64,000 nt of DNA, taken from Streptomyces laurentii (GTDB taxonomy: Bacteria > Actinomycetota > Actinomycetes > Streptomycetales > Streptomycetaceae). This document shows positions 52,524 to 61,072 of this stretch, piece by piece. The position numbers were made by a program, and so were the translations under genes. The notes beneath the pieces were generated by a model. The model searched no databases and was not told where the DNA came from. It saw nothing but the letters and a program-made list of their open reading frames with translations. The stretch spans positions 6,203,501 through 6,267,500 of the forward strand of contig AP017424.1 in NCBI GenBank assembly GCA_002355495.1, given 5' to 3'. Every line of letters starts with the position of its first letter. Position 1 is the first letter of the stretch.

Positions 52524-53344
52524 GTCGCTCCTCGGATCTCGCGCAACAGGCTCAGGGAGTCTTCAAGGGAGAGAGCCTGCGAACGCATCCTGGCATACCG
52601 CAGTTGAAGGATGCTGACCACAGCGGAGTCCGAGATGAGGAGCCCGTTCTTCTGTCCTTCGGAGTAAGCGATCCAGCTGTTCTCGGGCGTCTCCATGAGC
52701 TGGAATGCGCCGTCGAGGCCGGAATGGTGGTCACGGCACTGCGGCAGCACCTGGATCTCGATGTTGCGCTGCTCGGCCATGCGCAGGAGGTAGTCGAGCT
52801 GGGCCCTGTGTACCTCCGGGCCACCGATCTGCCTGCGGAGGGCGTGCTCCTCGATGATGAAGCCGTACACGGTCTCGGGGCGGCTTGTCGGCAGCTCCAT
52901 CCGCTCGACTCGCGCGATCATCTTCTCCTCGATGTCCTCCTCGGTCATCAAAGGGACCTGCTTCTCGAAGAGTGTCCGCGCGTAGGGCTCGATCTGGAGT
53001 AGGCCGGGGATCATCCGGTTCTCGTACATGTAGAGGCAGATCGCCGACTTCTCCAACTCGGCCCACTGAACGAACCAGTTGGCCAGCCCCTTCGTCCGTT
53101 CCAGATACTTCGCCGCCTCCTTGAGTGCCCCGCCCGCGTCCAGGACCCTTTCTGCGGCGTCCACGAACTTCCCCGAGGGGAGGCGTCGGCCCTGCTCGAT
53201 CGACGCCACGGTCTCGACCGAGTAGCCGACGAGCGGGCCGAACGCCTCCTGCGTGATTCCCGCCTGTTTGCGGAAGAACTTGACCAGTGCACCGAACACC
53301 CTCAGGCCGGCCGAGGATTCCGTTCCCGAATTGCTGCCCGCCAT
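52520..53344 (-). CDS. Scr1-type HTH regulator (XRE helix-turn-helix plus DUF5753)
   Basis: 274 residues. The XRE DNA-binding domain is at about residues 17-72 (FFRKQAGITQEAFGPLVGYS, ETVASIEQGRRLPSGKF). The DUF5753 ligand-like domain follows, with QWAELEKSAICLYMYENRMI, PGLLQIEPYARTLFEK and RAQLDYLLRMAEQRNIEIQVLP. The ATG at 53344 follows GGAGG by 10 bases. It is divergent from an ATP-binding protein gene and overlaps the DUF397 gene. The intervening palindromes are its probable binding sites. Confidence 0.93.
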   Translation of the reverse strand: MAGSNSGTESSAGLRVFGALVKFFRKQAGITQEAFGPLVGYSVETVASIEQGRRLPSGKFVDAAERVLDAGGALKEAAKYLERTKGLANWFVQWAELEKSAICLYMYENRMIPGLLQIEPYARTLFEKQVPLMTEEDIEEKMIARVERMELPTSRPETVYGFIIEEHALRRQIGGPEVHRAQLDYLLRMAEQRNIEIQVLPQCRDHHSGLDGAFQLMETPENSWIAYSEGQKNGLLISDSAVVSILQLRYARMRSQALSLEDSLSLLREIRGAT

Positions 53345-53374
53345 AGCGACGCCACCTCCAGATCTCAGAGGAAT

Positions 53375-53436
53375 GCTTACGGGCTGTGAGGAGTACTGTC
53401 TACGCTCCGAACCCGTAAGCTTACCAAGCGTACGGG
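53375..53436. promoter_or_regulatory. Palindromic operator of the HTH/ATP-binding divergent promoter
   Basis: A 25-base dyad at 53412-53436 has arms CCCGTAAGCTT and AAGCGTACGGG with only two mismatched pairs. The half-site GCTTACGGG recurs at 53375-53383, inverted to the left arm. A third partial copy, TTACCGTAAG, is at 53512-53521 within the first codons of the ATP-binding gene. Confidence 0.6.
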
Positions 53437-53480
53437 TAGCTGATCTGGGATGACGGCGTTTTCGCCACGACAGTGGCCAC

Positions 53481-53918
53481 ATGACGACCCCCCACGCCGA
53501 CGAAGTGCCGGTTACCGTAAGTGTGTTCAGCCAGCGCTTCAGTTCCACCCCTCGCGGCGCCCGCCTCGCCCGGCATCTCGCGCTCTATGAACTCGACAGC
53601 TGGGGCATCCCTTACGGCACGTGTGTGTCCGACGCCGCCGCGCAGATCGTCGCCGAACTCGCCGCGAACGCCGCCACCCACGGTCGTGTCCCGGGCCGGG
53701 ACTTCGAGTTGACCCTCAAGTGTGCGAGGGAGCCGTTCGCCCTCCTCCGTATCGAGGTCGCGGACACCCGCTCCGAACGCCAGCCGATCCTCACGCTGTC
53801 CGATTCCTTCACCGAGTCCGGCCGCGGCCTGCTCCTGGTCGACGCGCTCGCGAGCCGCTGGTGGGTCCTGGACCGCGACCCCGTGGGCAAGACGGTCTGC
53901 GCCGAACTCGACCTCTGA
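53481..53918 (+). CDS. ATP-binding protein, anti-sigma-factor kinase (HATPase) family
   Basis: 145 residues. The GHKL ATP-binding N box is VAELAANAATHGR, the G1 box is around EVADTRSERQP and the G2 region is SGRGLLLVDALASRW, in the order of RsbW-like proteins. Most Streptomyces have dozens of such proteins next to Scr1/DUF397 pairs, and their partner sigma or anti-anti-sigma factors are mostly unknown. It is divergent from the HTH gene and probably controlled by the same operator. Confidence 0.92.
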   Translation: MTTPHADEVPVTVSVFSQRFSSTPRGARLARHLALYELDSWGIPYGTCVSDAAAQIVAELAANAATHGRVPGRDFELTLKCAREPFALLRIEVADTRSERQPILTLSDSFTESGRGLLLVDALASRWWVLDRDPVGKTVCAELDL

Positions 53919-53973
53919 CGTCCGGCGTGAGACAAGTGAAAGGAGTGAAACGGCGCGAGGGAAGGCGAGACCC

Positions 53974-54720
53974 ATGACCGTGATCCTTGTGACGGGCGGC
54001 ACCGGCACTCTCGGGCGGCTCGTCACCGCGCGGCTGCGCGACGCGGGCCATGATGTGCGGGTGCTCAGCCGGCACGCCCAGCCGTATGCCGTCGATCTGC
54101 GCAAAGGCGGGCCGCGGCTCGATGCGGCGCTCGCGGGCGTGGACACCGTCGTGCACTGCGCCAGCTCTCCGAAGGGCGGCGACGAGGAGGCCGCACGTCA
54201 CCTGATCGGCGCAGCCCGGCGGGCCGGGGTGCGGCACCTGGTCTATATCTCGATCGTCGGCGTCGACCGGGTACCGCTCGGCTACTACCGGTCGAAGCTC
54301 ACCGTCGAACTGCTGATCGAGTCGTCCGGGCTCGGCTGGACCGTTCTTCGCGCCACCCAGTTCCATGATCTCGTACACAGGGGGCTGGAGGTCCTGGCCA
54401 AGCTGCCCGTGATCATCCTGCCGAAGGGAGTCTCGGACCAGCCCGTCGACACGTCCGAGGTCGCCGCCCGTCTTGCCGGCCTCGCCACCGCCGACCCCGC
54501 CGGTCGCGTTCCCGACCTCGGCGGCCCCGAGATCCGCACTCTCCCTGATCTGGCGCGCGCCTACCTCCGTGCCGCGGGCCGCCATCGTCGTATCGTGACC
54601 GTCCCCCTTCCCGGCCGGACGGCGCACGCCTTCGCCGTCGGCGGCCACCTGGCACCCGACCATGCCGAGGGGCGTGTGACCTTCGAGGAGTTCCTGGCGA
54701 AGCGCCGAGACAACTCCTGA
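53974..54720 (+). CDS. NmrA-like NAD(P)-binding protein (atypical SDR)
   Basis: 248 residues. The dinucleotide motif LVTGGTGTLGRLVTARL is at the N-terminus, VDTVVHCASSPKGGDEEAA and HLVYISIVGVDRVPLGYYRSK follow, and the Tyr-Lys pair (YYRSK) is retained. This type binds NAD(P) and acts as a redox sensor or small-substrate reductase. It follows the ATP-binding gene by 55 bases in the same direction, so a common transcript is possible. Confidence 0.88.
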   Translation: MTVILVTGGTGTLGRLVTARLRDAGHDVRVLSRHAQPYAVDLRKGGPRLDAALAGVDTVVHCASSPKGGDEEAARHLIGAARRAGVRHLVYISIVGVDRVPLGYYRSKLTVELLIESSGLGWTVLRATQFHDLVHRGLEVLAKLPVIILPKGVSDQPVDTSEVAARLAGLATADPAGRVPDLGGPEIRTLPDLARAYLRAAGRHRRIVTVPLPGRTAHAFAVGGHLAPDHAEGRVTFEEFLAKRRDNS

Positions 54721-55053
54721 CCGCACGGTGCACCTTGCGGACGAGCAGCAAACGACGGCGGCAACGGGGCGGCCGGCTCCCGGAGTTCATCAGGAGTCAG
54801 ACGCTGCGACCCGGGGGTGCCGCGCGTGCCGTAGCAGGGCGACGCGTCCGGAAACGGACGTGGCTCCCAGATCCGTGCGGCGCTCCGGCGGTCGCGTACG
54901 GCGGGCCGAGTGCCGGGCCCGCGTGTAACAGGTCTGTCAGGGACACGTCCCAGCAACGTGGGATCGGAACGGGGCGGACGCGGGCTGTGTCCTAATGATC
55001 AGCAGCGCACCACCGCCCTACGCCACCTCCCACATCACAGCAAGGAAGTTCCG
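54721..55053. other. Gene-free leader of the DUF4232 lipoprotein gene
   Basis: About 330 bases. No open frame has normal codon use. GGACGCGGGCTGTGTCCTAA near 54980 may contain a -10-like TAATGA, and AAGGAA at 55042-55047 is the ribosome site of the next gene. Nothing else is recognisable. Confidence 0.4.
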
Positions 55054-55764
55054 ATGTACGTCCAGCCGAAGCTGACGAAGAAGCTGACCCTCGCCACCGT
55101 GGCCGTCCTCGCGGGCCTGACCCTGACGGCCTGTCAGGACGGCACCACCGGCGCCGCCCCGTCGCAGGACACCACGTCCTCCCCTGCCGCCGGGAACTCC
55201 GCGGCCCCCTCGGACAGCAACGGCAGTGGCAACGGCGGCAACGGCGGCACCGCCACGGGCGACGGCAGCAAGGGCGGCGGCTCCGGCAGTGGCAACAGCG
55301 GCGGCAGTGGCAGTGGCAGTGGCAGCGGCAGTGACAAGGGCAGCGGCGGCGGTCAGATCAACACCGGCCCGTGCAAGACGGCCAATCTCACCATCACCGC
55401 CGACCACGGCATGGGCGAGGGCGATGTCCTGGTCAGCCTGAAGAACAACAGCGACGTCTGCTCGCTCAAGGGCTTTCCCGGCGTCGACCTGAAGACGTCG
55501 GACGGCGACACCTTCAGCGCGGCCCGCAGCACGAACACCCCGCAGGAGGTCGTCCTCGGCGGCGGCGAGACCACCCGCTTCACGCTCCACACCCCGCGCA
55601 ACGACACCGGCGGCACCGGCCTCCGGATCGTCTCCATCGTGGTGACCCCGCCGAACGAGACGCACTCCAAGTCGCTCCGGATCGGCCTCAGCCTCCCGGT
55701 GACGGACGGCTCGGAGTCCGGTCCGGGCGTCACGGTCGACCCCGTCGGCTACGGCAAGCAGTGA
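55054..55764 (+). CDS. DUF4232 lipoprotein with Gly/Ser linker
   Basis: 236 residues. The signal peptide ends in lipobox LTLTAC (Cys27). A long disordered linker rich in Gly, Ser and Asn (residues 28-105, including SGSGSGSGSDKGSGGG) presents the C-terminal DUF4232 domain, marked by GPCKTANLTITADHGMGEG, LKNNSDVCSLKGFPGV and GGGETTRFTL, with two cysteines likely forming a disulfide. It sits on the outer face of the membrane; function is unknown. The DNA of the linker is repetitive (GGCAGT units). Confidence 0.9.
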   Translation: MYVQPKLTKKLTLATVAVLAGLTLTACQDGTTGAAPSQDTTSSPAAGNSAAPSDSNGSGNGGNGGTATGDGSKGGGSGSGNSGGSGSGSGSGSDKGSGGGQINTGPCKTANLTITADHGMGEGDVLVSLKNNSDVCSLKGFPGVDLKTSDGDTFSAARSTNTPQEVVLGGGETTRFTLHTPRNDTGGTGLRIVSIVVTPPNETHSKSLRIGLSLPVTDGSESGPGVTVDPVGYGKQ

Positions 55765-55770
55765 CGTGCG

Positions 55771-55793
55771 TCCTCTCCCTGAAGGGGAGAGGA
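55771..55793 (-). repeat. Right-end hairpin of an IS200/IS605-type element
   Basis: TCCTCTCCC (55771-55779) pairs with GGGAGAGGA (55785-55793) around a 5-base loop, directly at the 3' end of the tnpB-like remnant. On the minus strand it reads as the typical end GAATCCTCTCCC of these elements, the part that forms the guide-RNA scaffold in intact elements. Confidence 0.6.
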
Positions 55794-56090
55794 TTCCGGC
55801 CTTCCGGTCCGGAGCCCGCGCCGCTGCACGGCGCGGGCTCCGGCCTGGATTCCCTGACTTCCTGCTTCTCCACGCCCCGCCACGGCACTGGGCCGTGGTC
55901 TTGCGGGCGCTCCACAGGCATACGCCGCCCGTCCGGCGGTGTCCTTCACCTTGATGGCGGCGTTGATGGAGCGGTCCGGATGCGCACCGCGGGCTGTCAG
56001 CACGTACCCCGCCGCCGTGAACACGGCGCGCTCGTCGAGCGATGCGGTCCCGCCGCCCCGCGGGCGGGAGTTGAACGACGGCAGTAAGAC
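55771..56090 (-). pseudogene. C-terminal remnant of tnpB (IS200/IS605 family)
   Basis: About 90 readable codons on the minus strand. GAHPDRSINAAIKVKDTAG corresponds to the last RuvC segment of TnpB (usually DRDxNAAxNI), and AAYACGAPARPRPS and GEAGSQGIQAG match the variable tail. The zinc-ribbon cysteines before it are gone and no N-terminal two thirds exist, so it encodes no active nuclease. The right-end hairpin is retained. Confidence 0.55.
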
Positions 56091-56095
56091 AACCC

Positions 56096-56980
56096 CTAAG
56101 GTGCCGTTTCTTCGCCGCCGTACTCATCCGCCATCGCCGTCTCACAGCCGGGGCGGAAGGGGATGGCGACGTCGGCCGCGTGGTCGTCCGGTGCGGCGGT
56201 CGCCCAGTTCGGGTAGTACACCTCCCGGTTGGAGGCGCTTCTGGCGTGCCCGTGCTCGGTGAGCCACGCGCTGACGGCGTCATGGGCGGCGGTCGCCCCC
56301 GAGTAGCTCATCTGCGCCTTGGTTCGCTCGGTGTACGCCTCACGGTGCGCGGGCTCGACGCGTACCCCGATCCGGCCGGCCGGCTCGACCGCGTTCAGGG
56401 TGGGAGCGCAGACCTCGACCGGGCCGTCGGAGTCCTCGCTCACGACACCTTCGAAGACGGCGAAGACCGGTCCGGACAGGCAGGCTCCCGTCCGCCGCAG
56501 ATGGGAGAAGAGCAGCTCGCTCGACTCCGAGAGGAAAGCGGGCAGGTCGGCGGCGGCCACATGGCGGCGGGTGAACAGAACCTTCCGCTCCGGCACTTCA
56601 CGCTCGGCGATCTCGTACATGGTCAGGCTCCTTCCGGTCAGAACAGCTCGGGCGTAGCCCACCGCGTCCCGGCGGGCCGCGTGCTGGGACTCCTGATCGC
56701 GCCAGTACGCGGCGAGCAGCCGTACCGACTCCTCGCCGCTCGACGAAGAGTCGAGCACCTCCGCGATCCGCGCCAGTGGCATACCGGTGGCACGCAACAG
56801 CGCGATGCGGCGGGCCCGTTCGACCTGCGCGAGCCCGTAGCGGCGGAATCCGGTCCGGGAATCGACGCGGGCGGGCGGCAGCAGCCCCCGATCCCCGTAG
56901 AGCCGCAGGGCCTTGAGACTGAGCCTGGTCCTGGCCGCGAGCTCCCCGATACCGATCAATTCCTCTTGCACGCGGGACAC
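56096..56980 (-). CDS. MerR-family regulator with GyrI-like effector domain
   Basis: 294 residues. The MerR domain is at residues 8-78 (LIGIGELAARTRLSLKALRLY, DRGLLPPARVDSRTGFRRYG) and a coiled-coil helix follows. From about 130 to the end is a GyrI/AraC-effector-type domain (YEIAEREVPERKVLFTRRHV, GPVEVCAPTLNAVEPAGRIG, YTERTKAQMSYSGA), which usually binds lipophilic cations or drugs. The GTG at 56980 is chosen over the GTG at 56971 because AGAGGG is 4 bases upstream. It follows the MFS exporter gene on the same strand and probably controls it. Confidence 0.88.
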   Translation of the reverse strand: MSRVQEELIGIGELAARTRLSLKALRLYGDRGLLPPARVDSRTGFRRYGLAQVERARRIALLRATGMPLARIAEVLDSSSSGEESVRLLAAYWRDQESQHAARRDAVGYARAVLTGRSLTMYEIAEREVPERKVLFTRRHVAAADLPAFLSESSELLFSHLRRTGACLSGPVFAVFEGVVSEDSDGPVEVCAPTLNAVEPAGRIGVRVEPAHREAYTERTKAQMSYSGATAAHDAVSAWLTEHGHARSASNREVYYPNWATAAPDDHAADVAIPFRPGCETAMADEYGGEETAP

Positions 56981-57057
56981 TGTGCCCTCTGCCCTTGGGG
57001 GAGGGGCAAGCCCGGATGCTCGGAGACCGTCAGAGAGCGATCCAGGAGGGACGCGGC

Positions 57058-58377
57058 CTAGGGTCGAGGGCACGAGCGAGGGGGAGACGGCGCCGGCGAA
57101 GACGTGGACGGCGCGGACGGCGCGGACGGCTCCGGTGCGGATGGAGTCGTTGCCGCTTCCTTCCACACGGTCGGTGGGGGTGCCTGCCGATCGTGCTGGT
57201 GGTGTCGTGCCCAGCGGACGGCGAAGGGTGCTGCCAGGCACGTCAGGGTGAACAGCGCGCCTACGACGTACCACCCGGGGCGGCCCCAGGTGATGCAGAG
57301 TGCGATGAGCAGGGCCGGGCCGAGGGCTTCGGCCAGTCCAGCTCCGAGGCCGAACACACCGAGGTACTGGCCGGTGGCGTGCTGCGGGGCGAGGGCGAAG
57401 GACACTTCGAAGCCCGCGGCGGAGTGCCACAGCTCGCCGATCGTGTGGATCACCATCGCGGTCATGAGCAGCGCGGCGGCGGCCCACGCCGGTATCCCCG
57501 CGGACAGGGAGATCAGCGAGCAGGAGACGAGAAAGGCCACGCCTGCTCGACGGTAGGCGGCTCCGCCCGCCGTCGGGGAATCGATGCCGCGACTGGCTCG
57601 TATCTGGAACGCGATGACGATGACGGTGTTGGTGAGCATGGTGCCCGAGATGAGCCAGCGCGGGGCGGTGGTGGCCGTGACCAGCCAGAGGGGGACGGCC
57701 ACCGTGAGCACCTTGAACTGGACGGCCATGATGCCGTCAAGGGCGGTGAGCAGGAGGTAGGGGCGGTCCCGCAGGGCGATCCAGCGGGGGCCGCCGGTGG
57801 TGGGGACAGGTGTGACCCGTGGCAGGTGGATCAGGATCGCCGCGGAGGCCGCGAAGGCGACCGCGTTGCCGACGACCAGGAGCCGGTAGGCGGGGAGGGT
57901 GCCCACCTGGACGGCCCAGCCCGCCAGCAGGGCGCCGAGGGAGATCCCCACGTTGGTCACGGCGCGGAGATAGGCGCGGAACGCCTGCGGACGGTCACCT
58001 CCGTAGTACCTGACGAGGGGACCGCGTGCGGCCAGTCCGGCCGCTTTGGCACCCATGGCCGTGCCTACCGCGAGGGCGAACAGCCAGAAGCTGTCCGCCA
58101 GTAAGAAGCCGGCAGTGGCCAACGCCTGGACGACGAGGGTGATCGCGTAGACACCACGTGCTCCGTGCCGGTCCGCGAGGTGACCGACGGCGATGCCCAC
58201 GGCCGGCGAGAGGACACCGGCGATGCCGAGGCCGAGGCCCACGAGGGTCGCCGGGAGTCGGACGGCCTCGGTGAAGTACAGGACTCCGGCGGTCAGATAG
58301 AGGCCGCTGCCCACGGTGTAGACGAAGTTCGAGGCGGCGAGGACGCGCTGTGGTCCGGGTTCCGGCATCAGGGGCAT
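57058..58377 (-). CDS. MFS transporter (contains a TTA codon)
   Basis: 439 residues with twelve predicted membrane helices. The loop between helices 2 and 3 carries GHLADRHGARGVYA, the MFS motif A. A Pro/Ser-rich tail of about 40 residues follows the last helix. Codon 92 (58102-58104) in helix 3 is TTA, which implies bldA dependence. The regulator gene starts 77 bases downstream of its stop on the same strand. A drug exporter role fits the GyrI-type regulator, but the substrate is unknown. The ATG at 58377 has GGAG 8 bases before. Confidence 0.9.
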   Translation of the reverse strand: MPLMPEPGPQRVLAASNFVYTVGSGLYLTAGVLYFTEAVRLPATLVGLGLGIAGVLSPAVGIAVGHLADRHGARGVYAITLVVQALATAGFLLADSFWLFALAVGTAMGAKAAGLAARGPLVRYYGGDRPQAFRAYLRAVTNVGISLGALLAGWAVQVGTLPAYRLLVVGNAVAFAASAAILIHLPRVTPVPTTGGPRWIALRDRPYLLLTALDGIMAVQFKVLTVAVPLWLVTATTAPRWLISGTMLTNTVIVIAFQIRASRGIDSPTAGGAAYRRAGVAFLVSCSLISLSAGIPAWAAAALLMTAMVIHTIGELWHSAAGFEVSFALAPQHATGQYLGVFGLGAGLAEALGPALLIALCITWGRPGWYVVGALFTLTCLAAPFAVRWARHHQHDRQAPPPTVWKEAATTPSAPEPSAPSAPSTSSPAPSPPRSCPRP

Positions 58378-58596
58378 GAGAGCGGCTCCGCATCCCGAGC
58401 CGACAGTAAGGACTGATGTAGCTTTTCGCTTATTACTTGCAAGAGCGAGAGAGTTGCAATAGGGAGGGGCTGCTGCCTGATCGACACCCAAGGCGTGGGC
58501 GGCGCGACCGGGGACCACATGCTCATCCGCGTACCCGACAAAGGCGGTGCGGACGATGTCGGGTGGCCGGGGCCGGTGGCGCCGCACGATGGGGGC

Positions 58597-59409
58597 ATGG
58601 ACGACACGACCTTGGTATCCCGTTTCCTGCGCGACGGCTTCGTGAAGCTGGAGGGCGCCGTCGCGCCGCGCGTGGCCGCGGACTGCGCGCGGCTGCTGTG
58701 GCGGGAGACGGGCTGCGACCGGGACGACCCGGCGACGTGGACGCGGCCCGTGCACTGGGTGGGCGGCATGGCGCAGGGGCCGTTCGCCGCCGCGCCCAAC
58801 TCCCCGGCCCTGCAGCACGCGTACGACCTGCTCGTCGGCGCGGGACGCTGGGAGCCGCGCTACTCGCTGGGCACGTTCCCGCTGCGCTTCCCGCACGAGG
58901 ACGAGCCGGACGACGCGGGCTGGCACATCGAGGGGAGCTATCTGCCGGAGGGCGAGAGCTGGTACTTCACGAATCTGCGCTCCCGGGGCCGGGCGCTGCT
59001 GATGCTGTTCCTGTTCAGCGAGGTCGGTGAGCAGGACGCCCCGACCCGGATCCGGGTCGGCTCACACCTCGACGTGCCGAAGGTGCTGGAGAAGTACGGG
59101 GAGGACGGGGCGAGCGGGCTGACCCTCGCACCCGATCTGGTGACGGCGTCCGACCACCGGCCCCTCGCCCTCGCCACCGGGTCCCCGGGCGATGTCTTCT
59201 TGTGCCATCCGTTCCTGGTGCACGCGGCGCAACCGCACCATGGGGTGCGGCCGCGCTTCATGGCCCAGCCGCCGCTGATGCCGGCCGCGCCGTACGAACT
59301 GGAGCGGGCCGACGGCGCGTACTCGCCCGTGGAGATCGCGATCCGCCGGGGCCTGGGACTGGACACCCCCGGTCCGGACGAGGACGGCACCGGCCAGCGC
59401 GCCGGGTAG
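58597..59409 (+). CDS. Phytanoyl-CoA dioxygenase family (Fe(II)/2-oxoglutarate oxygenase)
   Basis: 270 residues. The iron-binding HxE is H110-E112 (GWHIEGSY) and the third ligand is the His in FLCHPFLVHAAQPHHG, with the following Arg of VRPRF for 2-oxoglutarate. Members hydroxylate diverse small molecules, often in natural-product pathways, yet no biosynthetic cluster is visible nearby. The ATG at 58597 is preceded by GGGGGC. It stands alone and divergent from the MFS gene. Confidence 0.85.
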   Translation: MDDTTLVSRFLRDGFVKLEGAVAPRVAADCARLLWRETGCDRDDPATWTRPVHWVGGMAQGPFAAAPNSPALQHAYDLLVGAGRWEPRYSLGTFPLRFPHEDEPDDAGWHIEGSYLPEGESWYFTNLRSRGRALLMLFLFSEVGEQDAPTRIRVGSHLDVPKVLEKYGEDGASGLTLAPDLVTASDHRPLALATGSPGDVFLCHPFLVHAAQPHHGVRPRFMAQPPLMPAAPYELERADGAYSPVEIAIRRGLGLDTPGPDEDGTGQRAG

Positions 59410-59614
59410 ACGCGCTCCACGACCATCGCCGGCAAGGCGGGCGTGAAGGGAGGGGCGAGAAAGGAGGCCAGGCATGTGGAGCGGCTGAACCAGGCCAGGG
59501 GCACATCGAGTGCCCTCCCGATCAGGCCGTCGAGGTGGAGGAGCCGGCACCCCTCGCGACCACCTACGGTCACCATCCGGCCGGACTCCCCGGCGACTCA
59601 CCGACGGTTGAAGC

Positions 59615-60295
59615 TCAGATCACGTCCCGGACCTGCTGCGGGTAGCCGATCTCGGCGATGTCCTCGGCCAGGTCCACGACGGTGACCTCCGAGTTCAGTG
59701 AGGACACGAGCTTCTGGCTCAGCGGTCGCAAGCCGTACACATCGCGCACCGCCTCCAGGTCCACGGGAACCTCGTAGTAGTCCTCGGCGAAGCGTTGGAA
59801 GGCTTCCGGCGACCGGTCGACCAAGAGCTCGAACAGGCCCATCGCCCCGTCCGGGTCGGAACGTCCGGCGGGGAAGTCGATCACGCCGTGTCGCCACCGG
59901 TCATCCGTCGCCTCCCGCCACAGGCAGGCCGTCACGACGGGGACGCCGTTCTCGTCGGTGAACGTCGGCTCTTCGACGAAGGGCTTGAAGACCTCCGGTA
60001 CCTCGTCGATCACTCCAGGCCAGGGATCACCGTCGTTGCCGTACGGGCTCATGGGTGCTTCGTGGTCGAAGCCACGGACGTAGGCCCCGGCCGCCGAGAA
60101 CACGATGGAGTACTCGTCCCCCGACCCATTGCGCATCGACGCCATCTCCTCGCCGTCGGCCCAGCCGGCATCGAACGAGTAGTACCGGTCTTCCCAGTCC
60201 GGGCTCAAGATCGCATCGAGCATCGCCAGTGAGCGGCACAGGTTCCGCAGGTCGGCGAGGGAAGGGAGCCGGCGAGCTACGTCATAAACGGTCAC
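59615..60295 (-). CDS. Orphan immunity-like protein
   Basis: 226 residues, acidic and soluble: MTVYDVARRL start, AMLDAILSPDWEDRYYSFDA, MASMRNGSGDEYSIVFSAAG, PMSPYGNDGDPWPGVIDEVP and SPEAFQRFAEDYYEVPVDLE. This composition and the presence of a second immunity gene next door are typical of polymorphic-toxin immunity proteins in Streptomyces. I do not recognise a named family with confidence. The GTG at 60295 gives the conserved start; a longer in-frame extension to 60379 is less likely. No toxin gene is adjacent. Confidence 0.6.
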   Translation of the reverse strand: MTVYDVARRLPSLADLRNLCRSLAMLDAILSPDWEDRYYSFDAGWADGEEMASMRNGSGDEYSIVFSAAGAYVRGFDHEAPMSPYGNDGDPWPGVIDEVPEVFKPFVEEPTFTDENGVPVVTACLWREATDDRWRHGVIDFPAGRSDPDGAMGLFELLVDRSPEAFQRFAEDYYEVPVDLEAVRDVYGLRPLSQKLVSSLNSEVTVVDLAEDIAEIGYPQQVRDVI

Positions 60296-60430
60296 GCGCT
60301 TATTTAACCGGGTGCCTCTGACACCCAGATTCTCCCCAAGGCTGTCATGTTGAGTAGCAGTGCCGGAGTGAGGGGTCAACTCGCGACGGTTGGATACGTG
60401 GGCTTCGGCGGCGAGTTCTGAACCACGTCG

Positions 60431-60832
60431 TCACTCGGTGAAGGGGTCCTCCAGCGTCGGGACGCACGGGGACAGCGGAGCTTCCGTGTGCAGGGTGACG
60501 GTGCCCCGGACGAGCCTGAGCACGCGTACCTCGTTCTCGTGGGCCGGGTCCTCGTCATCGAGCATGTGCAGGAGGCCGTAGGAGCCGGGGGCGATCCTCG
60601 CGACATGCTCGAACAGGCCGACGACGTCGGTCGATGAGCGGTGGTTGGAGTGGCCTCCCAGGTGGAGGAAGGGCTCGCCGTTCATCCACCTCAGGTCGAG
60701 GAGGCAGGTGCTCGCCGTCCGGTCGACGCGCAGACGAAGCCCGTCCACGATCTGCCGCAGTCGGAGCTCGTCGTCATCGCCGCTCGCGGTCTCCCGGACC
60801 GTGATCCAGCCGTGGTACTCGAATACGACCAG
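60431..60832 (-). CDS. Imm7-type immunity protein lacking a normal start codon
   Basis: About 133 residues can be read. The family pattern is clear: VVFEYHGWITVRET start, WMNGEPFLHLGGHSNHRS, HVARIAPGSYGLLHMLDDED and LSPCVPTLEDPF at the end. Immediately before the conserved N-terminus the frame has CTG (60832) then a TAA two codons upstream, so no ATG, GTG or TTG precedes the domain. The first standard start is the GTG at 60748, which would lose 28 conserved residues. It may use CTG or be dead. Toxin genes are absent here. Confidence 0.7.
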   Translation of the reverse strand: MVVFEYHGWITVRETASGDDDELRLRQIVDGLRLRVDRTASTCLLDLRWMNGEPFLHLGGHSNHRSSTDVVGLFEHVARIAPGSYGLLHMLDDEDPAHENEVRVLRLVRGTVTLHTEAPLSPCVPTLEDPFTE

Positions 60833-61072
60833 ATCTTATGAGGGTTGGTCAGGCCTCGACGGACCAGCCTCGGCACAGCGGAGGATTGAGGCATGCCTCC
60901 TGGCGTCCTTCCCTCGAAGCCGCGGCGGCCGTCACCCTCACGAGGGCGGCGGCCACCGGACTTGGCACATGACGAGCGAGCCGATTTCACGGAGGAATTC
61001 GCGTCCGCTCTCTCCTGGTCCCTTCGGCACTGCCGGGTTCGGGACGAGAACTCGCCGCCCAGCCAGCCGACT

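Noticed and set aside
55201..55345. Repetitive GGCAGT/GGCGGC DNA resembling a tandem-repeat array
   Set aside because: It is the coding sequence of the Gly/Ser linker in the DUF4232 lipoprotein, not a CRISPR or independent repeat.
59410..59614. Minus-strand frame with GREGCRLLHLDG resembling a barstar start
   Set aside because: Only a dozen residues look similar; the rest is hydrophobic and featureless, so the match is probably chance.
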